DNA of 64,000 nt from Sphingomonas sp. Leaf343 (lineage in GTDB: Bacteria; Pseudomonadota; Alphaproteobacteria; Sphingomonadales; Sphingomonadaceae), in NCBI RefSeq assembly GCF_001423765.1, contig NZ_LMPG01000014.1, positions 62,001 to 126,000 of the forward strand. Reading direction: 5' to 3'. Within the stretch, counting starts at the first letter, position 1. Each line of letters starts with the position of its first letter. The notes under the pieces were generated by a model. That model was not told where the DNA came from and did not search any database. It saw nothing but the letters and a program-made list of their open reading frames with translations. The position numbers were made by a program, and so were the translations under genes. Of the stretch, positions 38,385 through 46,642 are shown piece by piece.

Positions 38385-40279
38385 ACGACGACAACGGCCC
38401 GCCCGACGACGATCGCACCGTCTTCATGCCCTCTGGCGGCCCGCCGACGCCCCCGCCAACTTCGCCTGCTCCGGCGGCGACCTCGCTCAACACCTCGTTC
38501 GCGCCGATGGCCCCGCGCCTCGACGGCGATCGCATCCAGGTCGGCGATGTCCTGAACCACATCTTCGAGGTGAAGCGCTTCATCGCGCGCGGCGGCATGG
38601 GCGAGGTGTTCGAGGGCGTGAACATCACGAGCGACGAACGCGTCGCGATCAAGGTGATGCTGCCCGCATTGGCGGCCGATCCCAACATCCAGGCGATGTT
38701 CCGCAAGGAAGCCAAGACGCTGACGCGCCTGTCGCATCCGGCGCTGGTCCAGTACCGGGTGCTGGCGCAGGAGCCGCAGCTCGGCGTGCTGTATATCGTC
38801 ACCGAATTCGTCGACGGTGCCAATCTGGCCGACGTGCTGGGCCGCGAGACGGCGGACCTGCCGACGCTGACCGGCATGCTCCGCTGTCTGGCGGAGGGCC
38901 TGCGCGCCGCCCATGCGCTCGGCGCGATCCACCGGGACATTTCCCCCGACAACGTGCTGCTGGAGGATGGGCGGCTCGATCGGGCGCGGATCATCGATTT
39001 CGGCATCGCCAAGGATCTCGATCCCGGATCGAAGACGATCATCGGCGACGGTTTCGCGGGCAAGCTGTCCTATGTCGCCCCCGAGCAGCTCGGCGATTTC
39101 GATCGGGAGGTCGGGCCGTGGTCCGACGTCTACAGCCTCGCGCTGGTCATCCTCGCGGTGGCACGGGGTCGCAACGTCGATCTCGGCGGCAGCTTCGTCG
39201 ATGCGATCGACAAACGGCGCAAGGGGGTCGACCTGTCGGACATTGGCGAGCCGTTGCGTGGCGTGCTGGCGGTGATGCTGGCCGCAAACCCGGCGGAGCG
39301 GCTGCGGTCGATGGATGCGGTGCTGGATCGCCTGGGTGGCGGGGCCGCGACGCCGCCGCCCGTCGCGCCGGCAGCGACCGCCCGCGACGCTGCGCCGAAA
39401 CCGGCCCCGGCGACGTCCTCTAGCTCCCTGAAATATTACATCGGCGGCGGTGTCGCGGCGGCGGCGCTGCTCGGCACCGTCGGCTATATCGCGTTCGGCG
39501 GCAGCGGATCGACGCCGCCCCCCGCGACGTCGACGGCCGTCGCGCCGTCCGTTTCGGCAGCGGCGAAGGCGCGCGCGGCGGTGACGGCGGTGCTGCCGAA
39601 CGTGACCTGCAGCTGGCTGGACGTGACTCAGGCGCTGACGACCGCGGACGGCGTCACGCTGGCGCTGGCCGGGGTCGCAGGACAGCCGATCCAGGCGGAG
39701 GCCGCCGTGTCGCAGGCCGTGCAGAAGACGGGTGCGAGCGTCGCCAGCGTCGACTTCGCTGAAGTCGCGCCGATCGCCGCGGAGGCGTGCAGCTCGCTCG
39801 ACGCGTTCCGCGCGATCCGCAGTCCCGACGCGACGACGCATCTGGCGGTGCCGCAACGGCATTTTGAGATGAGCCGGCTGGCCGATGGCGATTATGCCGG
39901 CAAGATCGCCGCGCGCACGGTCCTGAACCTGACTCTGGGCGCCGACGTGAAGGACTTCGCGCTCTACGGCCTCGATCCGAAGGGGACGATCTCTCCGCTC
40001 ATCGAGAATGCGGCGGTGTTCAAGGCGATGGAGAAGCCCGGATTCCCGGTCGCGGATCTGGGTGGTGGCAAATACCGCATTCAGGCTGATGCCGATGCGG
40101 CCGGCTGGTCGGGCATCCTGCTTTTGACCGGCAATGGCGGCTTCTCGGACGATCTGGTCGCGACCGGGGCGGGCACGCGCAGCCCGGAATGGCGGAAGCG
40201 GTTTGCCGACGCCGCGGCCAGGGGTGGGTGGCGCGCGGAGATGGTGTGGTTCAAGATGGTGGACGAGCTGCCGAACTGA
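38381..40279 (+). CDS. membrane Ser/Thr protein kinase (PpkA-like)
   Basis: A 632-residue Hanks-type kinase. The kinase domain (about residues 45-320) shows the glycine loop IARGGMGEVFEG, VAIKVM (catalytic Lys), IHRDISPDNVLL (catalytic loop), IIDFGIAKD (metal-binding Asp) and YVAPEQLG. A Pro/Ala linker leads to one membrane helix (YYIGGGVAAAALLGTVGYIAF, residues ~350-370, trimmed) and an extracytoplasmic part of about 250 residues of unknown fold. It therefore can sense an envelope signal. It is coupled to the phosphatase upstream and converges, with a 29-base overlap, on the TagH-like gene. The trio resembles the threonine-phosphorylation control of type VI secretion. Confidence 0.9.
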   Translation: MNDDNGPPDDDRTVFMPSGGPPTPPPTSPAPAATSLNTSFAPMAPRLDGDRIQVGDVLNHIFEVKRFIARGGMGEVFEGVNITSDERVAIKVMLPALAADPNIQAMFRKEAKTLTRLSHPALVQYRVLAQEPQLGVLYIVTEFVDGANLADVLGRETADLPTLTGMLRCLAEGLRAAHALGAIHRDISPDNVLLEDGRLDRARIIDFGIAKDLDPGSKTIIGDGFAGKLSYVAPEQLGDFDREVGPWSDVYSLALVILAVARGRNVDLGGSFVDAIDKRRKGVDLSDIGEPLRGVLAVMLAANPAERLRSMDAVLDRLGGGAATPPPVAPAATARDAAPKPAPATSSSSLKYYIGGGVAAAALLGTVGYIAFGGSGSTPPPATSTAVAPSVSAAAKARAAVTAVLPNVTCSWLDVTQALTTADGVTLALAGVAGQPIQAEAAVSQAVQKTGASVASVDFAEVAPIAAEACSSLDAFRAIRSPDATTHLAVPQRHFEMSRLADGDYAGKIAARTVLNLTLGADVKDFALYGLDPKGTISPLIENAAVFKAMEKPGFPVADLGGGKYRIQADADAAGWSGILLLTGNGGFSDDLVATGAGTRSPEWRKRFADAAARGGWRAEMVWFKMVDELPN

Positions 40280-41153
40280 GCCGCTGATACGCCTCCCGAA
40301 ACTCTCGGGCGAACGTGTCGACGAAATCCTCGCCGGAGGTTTGCGCGACGCCGTCGAATTCGCGTTCATAGGCCTGCCACAGCGCGGCGTCGCGCGATCC
40401 GGGCAGCACGCGCGCCATCAGCCCGCGCCGGTCGGCACGCGCCCGGATCGCCGTGGGGGAGAAGCGGTCGAGCGTCGCCGCCATGGCGCCCTGCATCGCG
40501 CGCAGCGTTGCCGCCTGATGCGCCTCCAGATCGCCGAACGAATCCGCGACCGCCGCCGGGGCGGGCATCACGCCACGCGCCGCCGGGGCGAGCAACAGCG
40601 CCAGCGCCTGTTCGCCGTCGCGCGCCAGCTTCATCGGGTTGCCACCACCGATCGCCAGCGCGGTCGCCTCCGCCCCCATCTCCGCCTTGGCGCGGGCTCG
40701 CGCCGCCAGCAGCGACACCATGCCGTCGACCAGCTTGCGCAACAGCACGCCGGCTGTGGTCAGGATCGCGGCATCGTCGCCCGCGACTTTCGCCCGAGAC
40801 ACCCCCGCCGCCGCCAGCAGCGCGTCGGCGGCGCCGCTCGCCTGCCCCACCCCCGCCGCGGTGACCGCCAACTCGTACGGGCCGACTCCGATCCGGTCGC
40901 CGGGCGAGAGCCGCTGCGGCCGATCGAGAACGGCGTCGTTCAGCCGGGTGCCGAAGCCGCCCAGATCCACGACCAGATACACCCCCTCCCGACACCCGAT
41001 CTGGCACTGGCGCGGCGCGATCCGCCCGTGACCGTCGGGAAGCCGGACATCGGTATCGACCCCGCTGCCGATCACGACATCGCTGGCGTCGATACGGACC
41101 GGCGGCAGCGTATGGCCGGTGGCGGAGGGGTGAAGCGTGAGGATCAGCGGCAT
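40251..41153 (-). CDS. FHA-domain protein, TagH-like (type VI secretion-associated)
   Basis: A 300-residue protein. The N-terminal 90 residues are FHA-like (MPLILTLHP, VVIGSGVDTDVRL, LVVDLGGFGTRLND, LSPGDRIGVGPYELAV). The C-terminal ~100 residues (DLEAHQAATLRAMQGAM, LDRFSPTAIR, LWQAYEREFDG, FAREFREAYQRLS) match the domain specific to type VI-associated FHA proteins. The usual FHA residues that bind phosphothreonine look altered: the expected GR is GS, and the S-x-x-H region reads APRQCQI, so binding may be weak. The start is ATG 41153; an upstream frame to 41258 adds unrelated residues. Together with the PP2C/kinase pair it forms a control module whose target is not in the window. Confidence 0.8.
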   Translation of the reverse strand: MPLILTLHPSATGHTLPPVRIDASDVVIGSGVDTDVRLPDGHGRIAPRQCQIGCREGVYLVVDLGGFGTRLNDAVLDRPQRLSPGDRIGVGPYELAVTAAGVGQASGAADALLAAAGVSRAKVAGDDAAILTTAGVLLRKLVDGMVSLLAARARAKAEMGAEATALAIGGGNPMKLARDGEQALALLLAPAARGVMPAPAAVADSFGDLEAHQAATLRAMQGAMAATLDRFSPTAIRARADRRGLMARVLPGSRDAALWQAYEREFDGVAQTSGEDFVDTFAREFREAYQRLSSAARPPS

Positions 41154-41371
41154 GGCACTCGTCGGATCGGCGAAAACGACACGAACCTCGTGGGTCCGCG
41201 ATATTCCCATGTGTAGCCGTCGCCGCGATACAGGCAAGAATCCTTCGGCTGTCGTCATGATCTTGGTGCATGACTGGACGATTGTACGCCAACTGACGCT
41301 GCGCTAATATTTGGGTAATCCCGACTCGGTCGGCGACCAGACTTCGTTATTGTTTCAAGGGGGATTTCATC

Positions 41372-42007
41372 ATGCGGACTTCGACGATGATCGCGGCCAT
41401 GACCGCAGCGACCTTGTTGGCGGGCCATGCCGACGCGCAGCAGGCCAAGAATACTCCGGACGAAATTATCTGTGCGGTGACAAACACCTGCGACGCGCCG
41501 CCACCGCCGGTCAACGGCAAGATCAAGGTCGGCGACGAAAAGGCCTTCAGCCTCGCCAAGCCGTCGGGTGCGCGTCCTGCCGCAGCGCCTGCTCCCGCCG
41601 TCGCCGCCCGTGCCGATGCGCCGATCCGCCGCCGACCGGCGCCCGTACGTCAGGCCGCACGCCGGTCGGGATCGGGTCTGGACATGCTCGTGACGTTCAA
41701 CATGGGCTCGGCGGAGATGACGCCGCAGGCCAAGGCGGAGGCGCGCGCCTTCGCCGCCGCGATGAAGTCGCCGCAGCTCGCGCCGATGCGCTTCGCCATC
41801 GAGGGCCACACCGACGCGGTCGGCAGCCGCGAATCGAACCGCGATCTGTCGCAGCGCCGCGCCCAGTCGGTCGTCGACTATCTCGTGACACAGGGTGTGG
41901 ATGCGCAGCGCCTGGACGCCCGCGGGTTCGGATTCGACAAGCCGAAGGCCGGCCTGACGCCGCGCGCCGCCGGCAACCGCCGTGTCGAGTTCGTTCGCCA
42001 GAGCTGA
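41372..42007 (+). CDS. OmpA-family envelope protein
   Basis: A 211-residue protein with an N-terminal signal (STMIAAMTAATLLAGHADAQ, cleaved near ADA). A Pro/Ala/Arg-rich linker of about 60 residues follows, then a C-terminal OmpA/MotB domain that binds peptidoglycan: VTFNMGSAEMTPQAK, IEGHTDAVGSRESNRDLSQR and VEFVRQS. The conserved Asp and Arg that bind diaminopimelate lie in GHTDAVGS and NRDLSQRR. AGGGGG lies shortly before the ATG. It has no barrel, so it is likely periplasmic or anchored through the wall. It follows the kinase/FHA cluster divergently from the TagH-like gene, and the 218-base gap between holds both promoters. Confidence 0.88.
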   Translation: MRTSTMIAAMTAATLLAGHADAQQAKNTPDEIICAVTNTCDAPPPPVNGKIKVGDEKAFSLAKPSGARPAAAPAPAVAARADAPIRRRPAPVRQAARRSGSGLDMLVTFNMGSAEMTPQAKAEARAFAAAMKSPQLAPMRFAIEGHTDAVGSRESNRDLSQRRAQSVVDYLVTQGVDAQRLDARGFGFDKPKAGLTPRAAGNRRVEFVRQS

Positions 42008-42086
42008 TCGCCCGACCATCGCGCATGCCGCCGCCCCGCCCCGGCGCGGGCGGCGGTGCCACGTCCCGACTTGCCGGAGGCGACCC

Positions 42087-43523
42087 TTGAGCGCCAACGC
42101 CTATGACGTCGTCGATTATCCCACGACGATCATCCCGTCGACGCACCCCGACGTGATGGCGACGATCGCCACGCTGCACGGCCTGACCCCGCCTCCGATC
42201 GAGACGGCGCGCGTGCTGGAGCTGGGCGGCGGCGATGCGCTGAATCTGATCTCGCTCGCCGTGGCGTATCCTGAGGCGCGGTTCGTCAGCATCGATCTCG
42301 CCGCCGTGCCGGTGGGACGCGGCCGGCGGCTGGTCGAACTGCTCGGCCTCGACAATATCGAGGTCCGGGTCGGCGATATCGTCGCGGAGGCGCAGACGCT
42401 CGACGGACCGTTCGACTATATCATCGCCCACGGCGTCTATGCCTGGGTGCCGGAGATCGTGCGGTCCGCGATCATGACGCTGGCCGGGCGTGCGCTGTCC
42501 GCCGACGGCATCGTCTATATCAGCTACAATGCGTTGCCGGGTGGTCACCTGCGTCAGGCGCTGCGGGACATGATGCTTCACCATGTTGACGGCATCGGCG
42601 ATCCGCAGCAGCGGGTGGAGGCGGCACAGGCGTTCCTGCTGGATTTCGGCCAGCCCCGCGATCCCGATCTGCCCGGGATCGCATCGCTGCGAGAGGAAGC
42701 CCTGAGCATCGCGCGGAAGCGGCCGGAGGTGCTGCACCATGACGAGCTGGGCGAGGTCTTCGCACCGCAGGCGCTGAAGGATGTGGTCGCTGCCGCCAAC
42801 GCGCGCGGCCTGTCCTACCTGAACGAGGCGCAGGCGCCGATGATCGGCAGCGGGTTGTTGCTGGACGAAGACGATGCCCGCGGCGTCGATGCCGGCGACG
42901 GCGAGGCCGCGTTCGTCCGGCGGGCGCAGACGCTGGATTACGAACAACTGCGGTTCTTCGCGCATACGCTGCTGATCCGATCGGACAGGCGTCCCTCGCG
43001 AACACTGGACGTAACGGGAGTTCATCGGCTGTGGCTCGCGACAAAGGCGCAACCGCAGGGCGACGGGCGTTTCACGCTGCCGAACGGCAGCTTCACGGTC
43101 GGCGATCCGATCGTCGCTGCGGCGCTGACGGCGGCGGCCGGGGCTTCGCCGGCTTATGTCCGGATCGCGGATGTCATCGCAGCGGACGACGAAGAGAGGC
43201 TGGCGGCGCTGGTCGAACTTTACCGGGCGGGTGCGGTCGATCTACACAGCGCGGCATATCCCGCAGCCGTGTCGTCGGAGCGGCCTTTCGCCAGCCCGCT
43301 GGCGCGGATGACGGTGGCGAGCGGCCAGCAGGTGGTGGTGACGCTGAACCACGCGCTGTTGAATCTGGAGGACGCCGGTGCGCGCGCGTTCCTGATGTTG
43401 CTCGACGGCAGCCGCGACATGGCGATGCTGGATCGCGAATGGCAGCAGACACCCCATGCCGGCGAAATCGGAGCGGGTGAGGCATTCCGGACGCTCGCGC
43501 GGTTCGGTCTGGTGCAGCGGTAA
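42087..43523 (+). CDS. class I methyltransferase with regulatory domain
   Basis: A 478-residue protein. The N-terminal ~200 residues are an S-adenosylmethionine methyltransferase fold: VLELGGGDALNLISLA (motif I), FVSIDLAAV and DYIIAHGVYAWVP. The central and C-terminal region resembles the methyltransferase regulatory domain (segments LSYLNEAQ, HTLLIRSDRRPSRTLD, RFTLPNGSF). The start is TTG 42087 with GGAGG six bases upstream, giving SANAYDVVDYPTTII, which fits; no better ATG exists before the motif. Its target is unknown. It ends 29 bases after the OmpA gene region and is followed by a shared terminator with sodB. Confidence 0.8.
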   Translation: MSANAYDVVDYPTTIIPSTHPDVMATIATLHGLTPPPIETARVLELGGGDALNLISLAVAYPEARFVSIDLAAVPVGRGRRLVELLGLDNIEVRVGDIVAEAQTLDGPFDYIIAHGVYAWVPEIVRSAIMTLAGRALSADGIVYISYNALPGGHLRQALRDMMLHHVDGIGDPQQRVEAAQAFLLDFGQPRDPDLPGIASLREEALSIARKRPEVLHHDELGEVFAPQALKDVVAAANARGLSYLNEAQAPMIGSGLLLDEDDARGVDAGDGEAAFVRRAQTLDYEQLRFFAHTLLIRSDRRPSRTLDVTGVHRLWLATKAQPQGDGRFTLPNGSFTVGDPIVAAALTAAAGASPAYVRIADVIAADDEERLAALVELYRAGAVDLHSAAYPAAVSSERPFASPLARMTVASGQQVVVTLNHALLNLEDAGARAFLMLLDGSRDMAMLDREWQQTPHAGEIGAGEAFRTLARFGLVQR

Positions 43524-43528
43524 GGAGA

Positions 43529-43560
43529 AGCGGCCACGGGCGATGTCGCCCGTGGCCGCT
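43529..43560. terminator. bidirectional hairpin terminator
   Basis: AGCGGCCACGGGCGA at 43529-43543 is exactly complementary to the arm at 43546-43560, giving a 15-bp stem around a 2-base loop. It lies between the convergent methyltransferase and sodB genes and can end both transcripts. Confidence 0.8.
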
Positions 43561-43567
43561 CCGTTGA

Positions 43568-44176
43568 TCAGGCGACCGCGTCGTAGCGCTGACCGACCGT
43601 GTCCCAGTCGACCACGTCCCACCACGCCTTCAGATAGGCGGCACGGTCGTTCTTGTAGGTCAGGTAATAGGCGTGCTCCCAAACGTCGTTGCCGAGCAGC
43701 GGCGTACCCCGGTCCTGCACGACGTCCATCAGGGGATTGTCCTGATTCGGGGTCGACGTGATCTTCAGCTTGCCACTGTCGTCGGCGATCAGCCACGCCC
43801 AGCCCGAACCGAACTGGCCCACGCCCTTGGTGTTGAACTCTTCCTTCAGCTTGTCGACGCCGCCGAAATCGCGCTCGATTGCCTCGGCGAGCTTGCCGGA
43901 CGGCGTGCCGCCACCCTTCTTCATCGTCTTCCAGAAGAAGTCGTGATTCCAGTAACCGCCGCCATTGTTGCGGATCAAGGGCGGCTGGCTCGACACGGTG
44001 GCGAGGATGTCCTCGATCGACTTCCCGGCGAGCGACGCGTCCTTCTCGACGCCCTCGTTGAGCTTGTCGGTATAGGCCTTGTGGTGCTTGTCGTGGTGGA
44101 CCGTCATCGTCTCCTTGGAGATGGTCGGCTCCAGCGCATCATAATCGTAGGGCAGCGGGGGCAATTCGAAGGCCAT
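43568..44176 (-). CDS. sodB: iron/manganese superoxide dismutase
   Basis: A 202-residue cytoplasmic superoxide dismutase that turns superoxide into oxygen and hydrogen peroxide. Metal ligands are visible as His in MTVHHDKHHKAY, His in YWNHDFFWKTM, and Asp and His in WDVVDWD-type and NDVWEHAYYL segments. Family end YLTYKNDRAAYLKAWW is intact. FWKTM and a Gly/Gln-rich GVGQFGSGWAWL segment fit the iron-type branch. The ATG at 44176 (MAFELPPLPY) has GGAG six bases upstream on the minus strand; a longer frame to 44197 is not needed. A strong terminator lies beyond the stop. Confidence 0.95.
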   Translation of the reverse strand: MAFELPPLPYDYDALEPTISKETMTVHHDKHHKAYTDKLNEGVEKDASLAGKSIEDILATVSSQPPLIRNNGGGYWNHDFFWKTMKKGGGTPSGKLAEAIERDFGGVDKLKEEFNTKGVGQFGSGWAWLIADDSGKLKITSTPNQDNPLMDVVQDRGTPLLGNDVWEHAYYLTYKNDRAAYLKAWWDVVDWDTVGQRYDAVA

Positions 44177-44262
44177 GTACGTCTCCATTGAAAACATTGG
44201 AAAAGGCGGTGGAGGGTCAGACTAGGATCAGGCTCATAACGCGTGTCCACTCCACAAGTTCG

Positions 44263-45306
44263 CTATCCGGTCGCACCGATCAGGTCGTGCCGCCGCAAGG
44301 CGTGGCGCAACTGATCGTAGGAAAGCCCCAGGGCCTCCGCGGTCTGGCGTTGGTTGAAGCGGTTCTCCGCCAGCGCGCGGCTGAGCAGATCGCGTTCGAA
44401 CAAGGCCACCCTGCTCTTGAAGTCGGATGGTCCGACATTGCAAGCCACGACTTCCTCGTCCTGCCCCTCGACGGCGGCGGGAGCAGCGGATTGCGCGGCC
44501 GGAGCCGCCGTCGGACCGGCCCGGCCCTGCGGACGATAGGGCGAGGCGAACGGATCGATATCGATGTGATCGACGGGGCCATCCGCATCCCAGCGGTACA
44601 CGGCGCGCTCCACGACGTTGCGCAGTTCGCGGACATTGCCGGGCCAGCGATATTTGGTGAGCTGCTCGGTCGCGGCCTGGCCGAAGCCGACCCAACGGTC
44701 CCAGCCTAGCTCGGCGGCCATGCGCCGTGCGAAGTGGTCGGCAAGGACCATGATGTCGCTCTGGCGGCTGCGCAGCGGCGGCAGCGTCACGACCTCGAAC
44801 GACAGCCGGTCGAGGAGATCGGCGCGGAACTCATGCGCGTCGACCTTGTCGGGGAGATGCTCGTTGGTGGCGGCGACGATGCGGACATCGACGCGCAGTG
44901 GACGCGAGGAGCCGATCCGCGTGATCTCGCCATATTCGACCGCGCGCAGCAGGCGTTCCTGCGCGCCCATCGACAGCGTACCCAGCTCGTCGAGGAACAG
45001 CGTGCCGCCGTCGGCCTCCTCGAACCGGCCCGTCCGCGCCTTGGTCGCGCCGGTGAAGGCGCCAGCCTCATGCCCGAACAATTCCGCTTCGATCAGCGTC
45101 TCCGGCAGCGCGGCACAATTCATGACGACGAGCGGCTGATCCCAGCGCGGACTGAGTCGGTGAAGACGCTCCGCCACGAGTTCCTTGCCCGTCCCGCGCT
45201 CGCCGATGACGAGCACCGGACGATCGAGCGCGGCGGCGCGGCTGGCGCGTTCGAGCGCGTCGAGAAAGGCCCCCGATTGGCCGATGACCTGACTGGTTCG
45301 CTCCAT
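44263..45306 (-). CDS. pspF: sigma-54-dependent activator PspF
   Basis: A 347-residue enhancer-binding protein with no N-terminal receiver, as for PspF. The AAA+ domain has Walker A (VIGERGTGKELV near residue 35), the sigma-54 contact loop GAFTGA (residues ~82-87), GGTLFLDELG (Walker B) and RWPGNVRELRNVV. The C-terminal helix-turn-helix is RQTAEALGLSYDQLRHALRR. PspF is held inactive by PspA and, when released on membrane stress, activates the divergent operon. The ATG at 45306 (MERTSQVIGQ) is chosen; upstream in-frame residues lack family similarity. About 100 bases separate it from the sigma-54 promoter of the psp operon. Confidence 0.93.
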   Translation of the reverse strand: MERTSQVIGQSGAFLDALERASRAAALDRPVLVIGERGTGKELVAERLHRLSPRWDQPLVVMNCAALPETLIEAELFGHEAGAFTGATKARTGRFEEADGGTLFLDELGTLSMGAQERLLRAVEYGEITRIGSSRPLRVDVRIVAATNEHLPDKVDAHEFRADLLDRLSFEVVTLPPLRSRQSDIMVLADHFARRMAAELGWDRWVGFGQAATEQLTKYRWPGNVRELRNVVERAVYRWDADGPVDHIDIDPFASPYRPQGRAGPTAAPAAQSAAPAAVEGQDEEVVACNVGPSDFKSRVALFERDLLSRALAENRFNQRQTAEALGLSYDQLRHALRRHDLIGATG

Positions 45307-45406
45307 AGCCGATGGTTGGCGCAGAATCCCGACACTTGGCAAGTTCTGAACGCCAGATGACCGGCGATTTATTCCGTAAGCGGCGGAAATCCGCCATTTT
45401 TGAAAT

Positions 45407-45422
45407 TGGCACGGAGGCTGCA
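45407..45422 (+). promoter_or_regulatory. sigma-54 promoter of the psp operon
   Basis: TGGCACGGAGGCTGCA matches the -24/-12 consensus, with the invariant GG (45408-45409) and GC (45420-45421) 10 bases apart. Transcription would start near 45433, ahead of the small ORF at 45479 and pspA. Its position, divergent from pspF and directly before the operon, strongly supports PspF control. An inverted repeat GGCGG-AAAT-CCGCC at 45382-45395 lies just upstream. Confidence 0.85.
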
Positions 45423-45478
45423 ATGACCCTGACATACCGCCGATACGGTGGCCCACAGGTTCGGAAACGGAGATCATC

Positions 45479-45619
45479 ATGTTCCAGAAGTTTGCAGCGC
45501 TCGCCCTGACCGCCGTGATGAGCGCCACCTGCGTCCTGTCCGCGGTCGGCCCCGCCAGCGCGGCGGCGAACGGCGCGAGCAAGTCTGCGGTCGCACACAC
45601 CGTCCGCTTCATGGCATAA
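45479..45619 (+). CDS. 46-residue exported peptide, first gene of the psp operon
   Basis: A small gene below usual size limits. The product starts MFQKFAALALTAVMSA, a signal peptide with a positive N-region and hydrophobic core. It has a likely cleavage after GPASAA, leaving a short mature part (about 20 residues, ASKSAVAHTVRFMA at the end). CGGAGAT lies a few bases before the ATG. It is 46 bases downstream of the predicted sigma-54 start site and 37 bases before pspA, so it should be transcribed with the operon. No known family is recognised. Its role, for example as a periplasmic partner of PspC, is only a guess. Confidence 0.6.
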   Translation: MFQKFAALALTAVMSATCVLSAVGPASAAANGASKSAVAHTVRFMA

Positions 45620-45656
45620 GGGGATGAACGCCTTCCGCGTCCCTCAGGAGTATTCG

Positions 45657-46346
45657 ATGGGCATCTTTTCCCGAACCCGCGACATCGTCGCCGCCAACTT
45701 CGCCGACCTTCTGGAGAAGGCCGAAGATCCGGCGAAGATGATCCGCATGATCATCCTCGAAATGGAGGAAACGCTGGTCGAGGTGCGCGCCTCCGCCGCC
45801 CGGACGATCGCCGATCAAAAGGAGATGCGTCGCCACATTTCGAAGCTTGACGGCCTTCAGGCCAACTGGACCGAGAAGGCCGAACTGGCGCTGAGCAAGG
45901 ACCGTGAGGATCTGGCGAAGGCTGCCCTGGTCGAGCGGCAGAAGGCGGCGGACATGGCCGACCAGCTGCGCGCCGAGGTTCAGGTGCTCGACGATGCCCT
46001 GAGGGCGTCGGAAGAGGACATCGCCAAGTTGCAGGGCCGCCTGCGCGAGGCGCGCAACAAGCAGTCCAACATCCAGACGCGGCTGGAGACGGCGAACAAC
46101 CGCTTCCGCCTGCGCGACATGTATGCCGGACCCAAGACGCAGGAAGCGTTCAGCCGCTTCGGCGAGCTGGAACGCCGCGCCGACGAGGCCGAGGGCCGCG
46201 CGGAGGCGATGGGTCTGGGTGTCGGCAAGACGCTGGACGAAGAGATCAACGAGTTGCGCCAGAGCGACAAGGTGGATGCCGAACTGGCCGCGCTGAAGCT
46301 GCGCCTGTCCGGCAATGCCGGCGGCAACGGCAACCGGGAGGGTTGA
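45657..46346 (+). CDS. pspA: phage shock protein A
   Basis: A 229-residue PspA/IM30 protein that assembles on the inner membrane under stress and inhibits PspF when not needed. It starts MGIFSRTRDIVAANFADLLEKAEDP, with the amphipathic membrane-binding helix. Long coiled-coil helices follow (MRRHISKLDGLQANWTEKAEL, trimmed, and KLQGRLREARNKQSNIQTRL). The conserved EDP-KMIR pair at the N-terminus is intact. CAGGAG lies six bases before ATG 45657; the upstream ATG at 45624 has no site and no family match. It is coupled to pspB with a 1-base gap. Confidence 0.95.
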   Translation: MGIFSRTRDIVAANFADLLEKAEDPAKMIRMIILEMEETLVEVRASAARTIADQKEMRRHISKLDGLQANWTEKAELALSKDREDLAKAALVERQKAADMADQLRAEVQVLDDALRASEEDIAKLQGRLREARNKQSNIQTRLETANNRFRLRDMYAGPKTQEAFSRFGELERRADEAEGRAEAMGLGVGKTLDEEINELRQSDKVDAELAALKLRLSGNAGGNGNREG

Positions 46347-46347
46347 G

Positions 46348-46641
46348 ATGGATATCGAAGGATTGGTCGCGATCCTGTGTGCGCTGGTCGGCCTGCCCTG
46401 GCTCATCATGCACTATGTGACCAAGTGGAAGCAGGCTCCGAAGATCACGACCGAGGACGAGCAGATGCTGGACGAGATGTACAATCTCGCTCGCCGGCTG
46501 GAGGAACGGGTGCAGACCGTCGAGCGCATCGTCGCCGCGGACCACCCGGACTGGAAGCCGGGCCTGAACGCCCCGCAGGCGACGCAGCCGCTGCCGTCGC
46601 CACGCTACACCAACGACCGCAACTCCAACCGGAGCATGTGA
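46348..46641 (+). CDS. pspB: phage shock protein B-like
   Basis: A 97-residue membrane protein. One N-terminal helix (GLVAILCALVGLPWLIMHYV) is followed by a cytoplasmic coiled coil DEMYNLARRLEERVQTVERI and a Pro-rich tail. In the classical system PspB and PspC sense membrane damage and bind PspA. The motif L-E-E-R-V-x-x-V-E-R-I is shared, in variants, by the five small proteins that follow pspC. The start is ATG 46348, one base after the pspA stop with GGGAGG upstream. The C-terminal tail is longer than in Escherichia coli PspB (about 74 residues). Confidence 0.88.
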   Translation: MDIEGLVAILCALVGLPWLIMHYVTKWKQAPKITTEDEQMLDEMYNLARRLEERVQTVERIVAADHPDWKPGLNAPQATQPLPSPRYTNDRNSNRSM

Positions 46642-46642
46642 C

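Noticed and set aside
37629..42007. A complete type VI secretion locus
   Set aside because: Only the phosphatase, kinase, FHA-like and OmpA-like genes are seen; none of the sheath, tube, baseplate or ATPase genes is in the window.
45382..45395. Inverted repeat GGCGG-AAAT-CCGCC as a PspF binding site
   Set aside because: It sits only about 12 bases before the -24 element, closer than known upstream activator sites; kept only as a note in the promoter entry.
45624..45656. Longer pspA start at ATG 45624
   Set aside because: It adds residues without family match and has no ribosome binding site, whereas ATG 45657 is preceded by CAGGAG and starts the typical MGIFSR.
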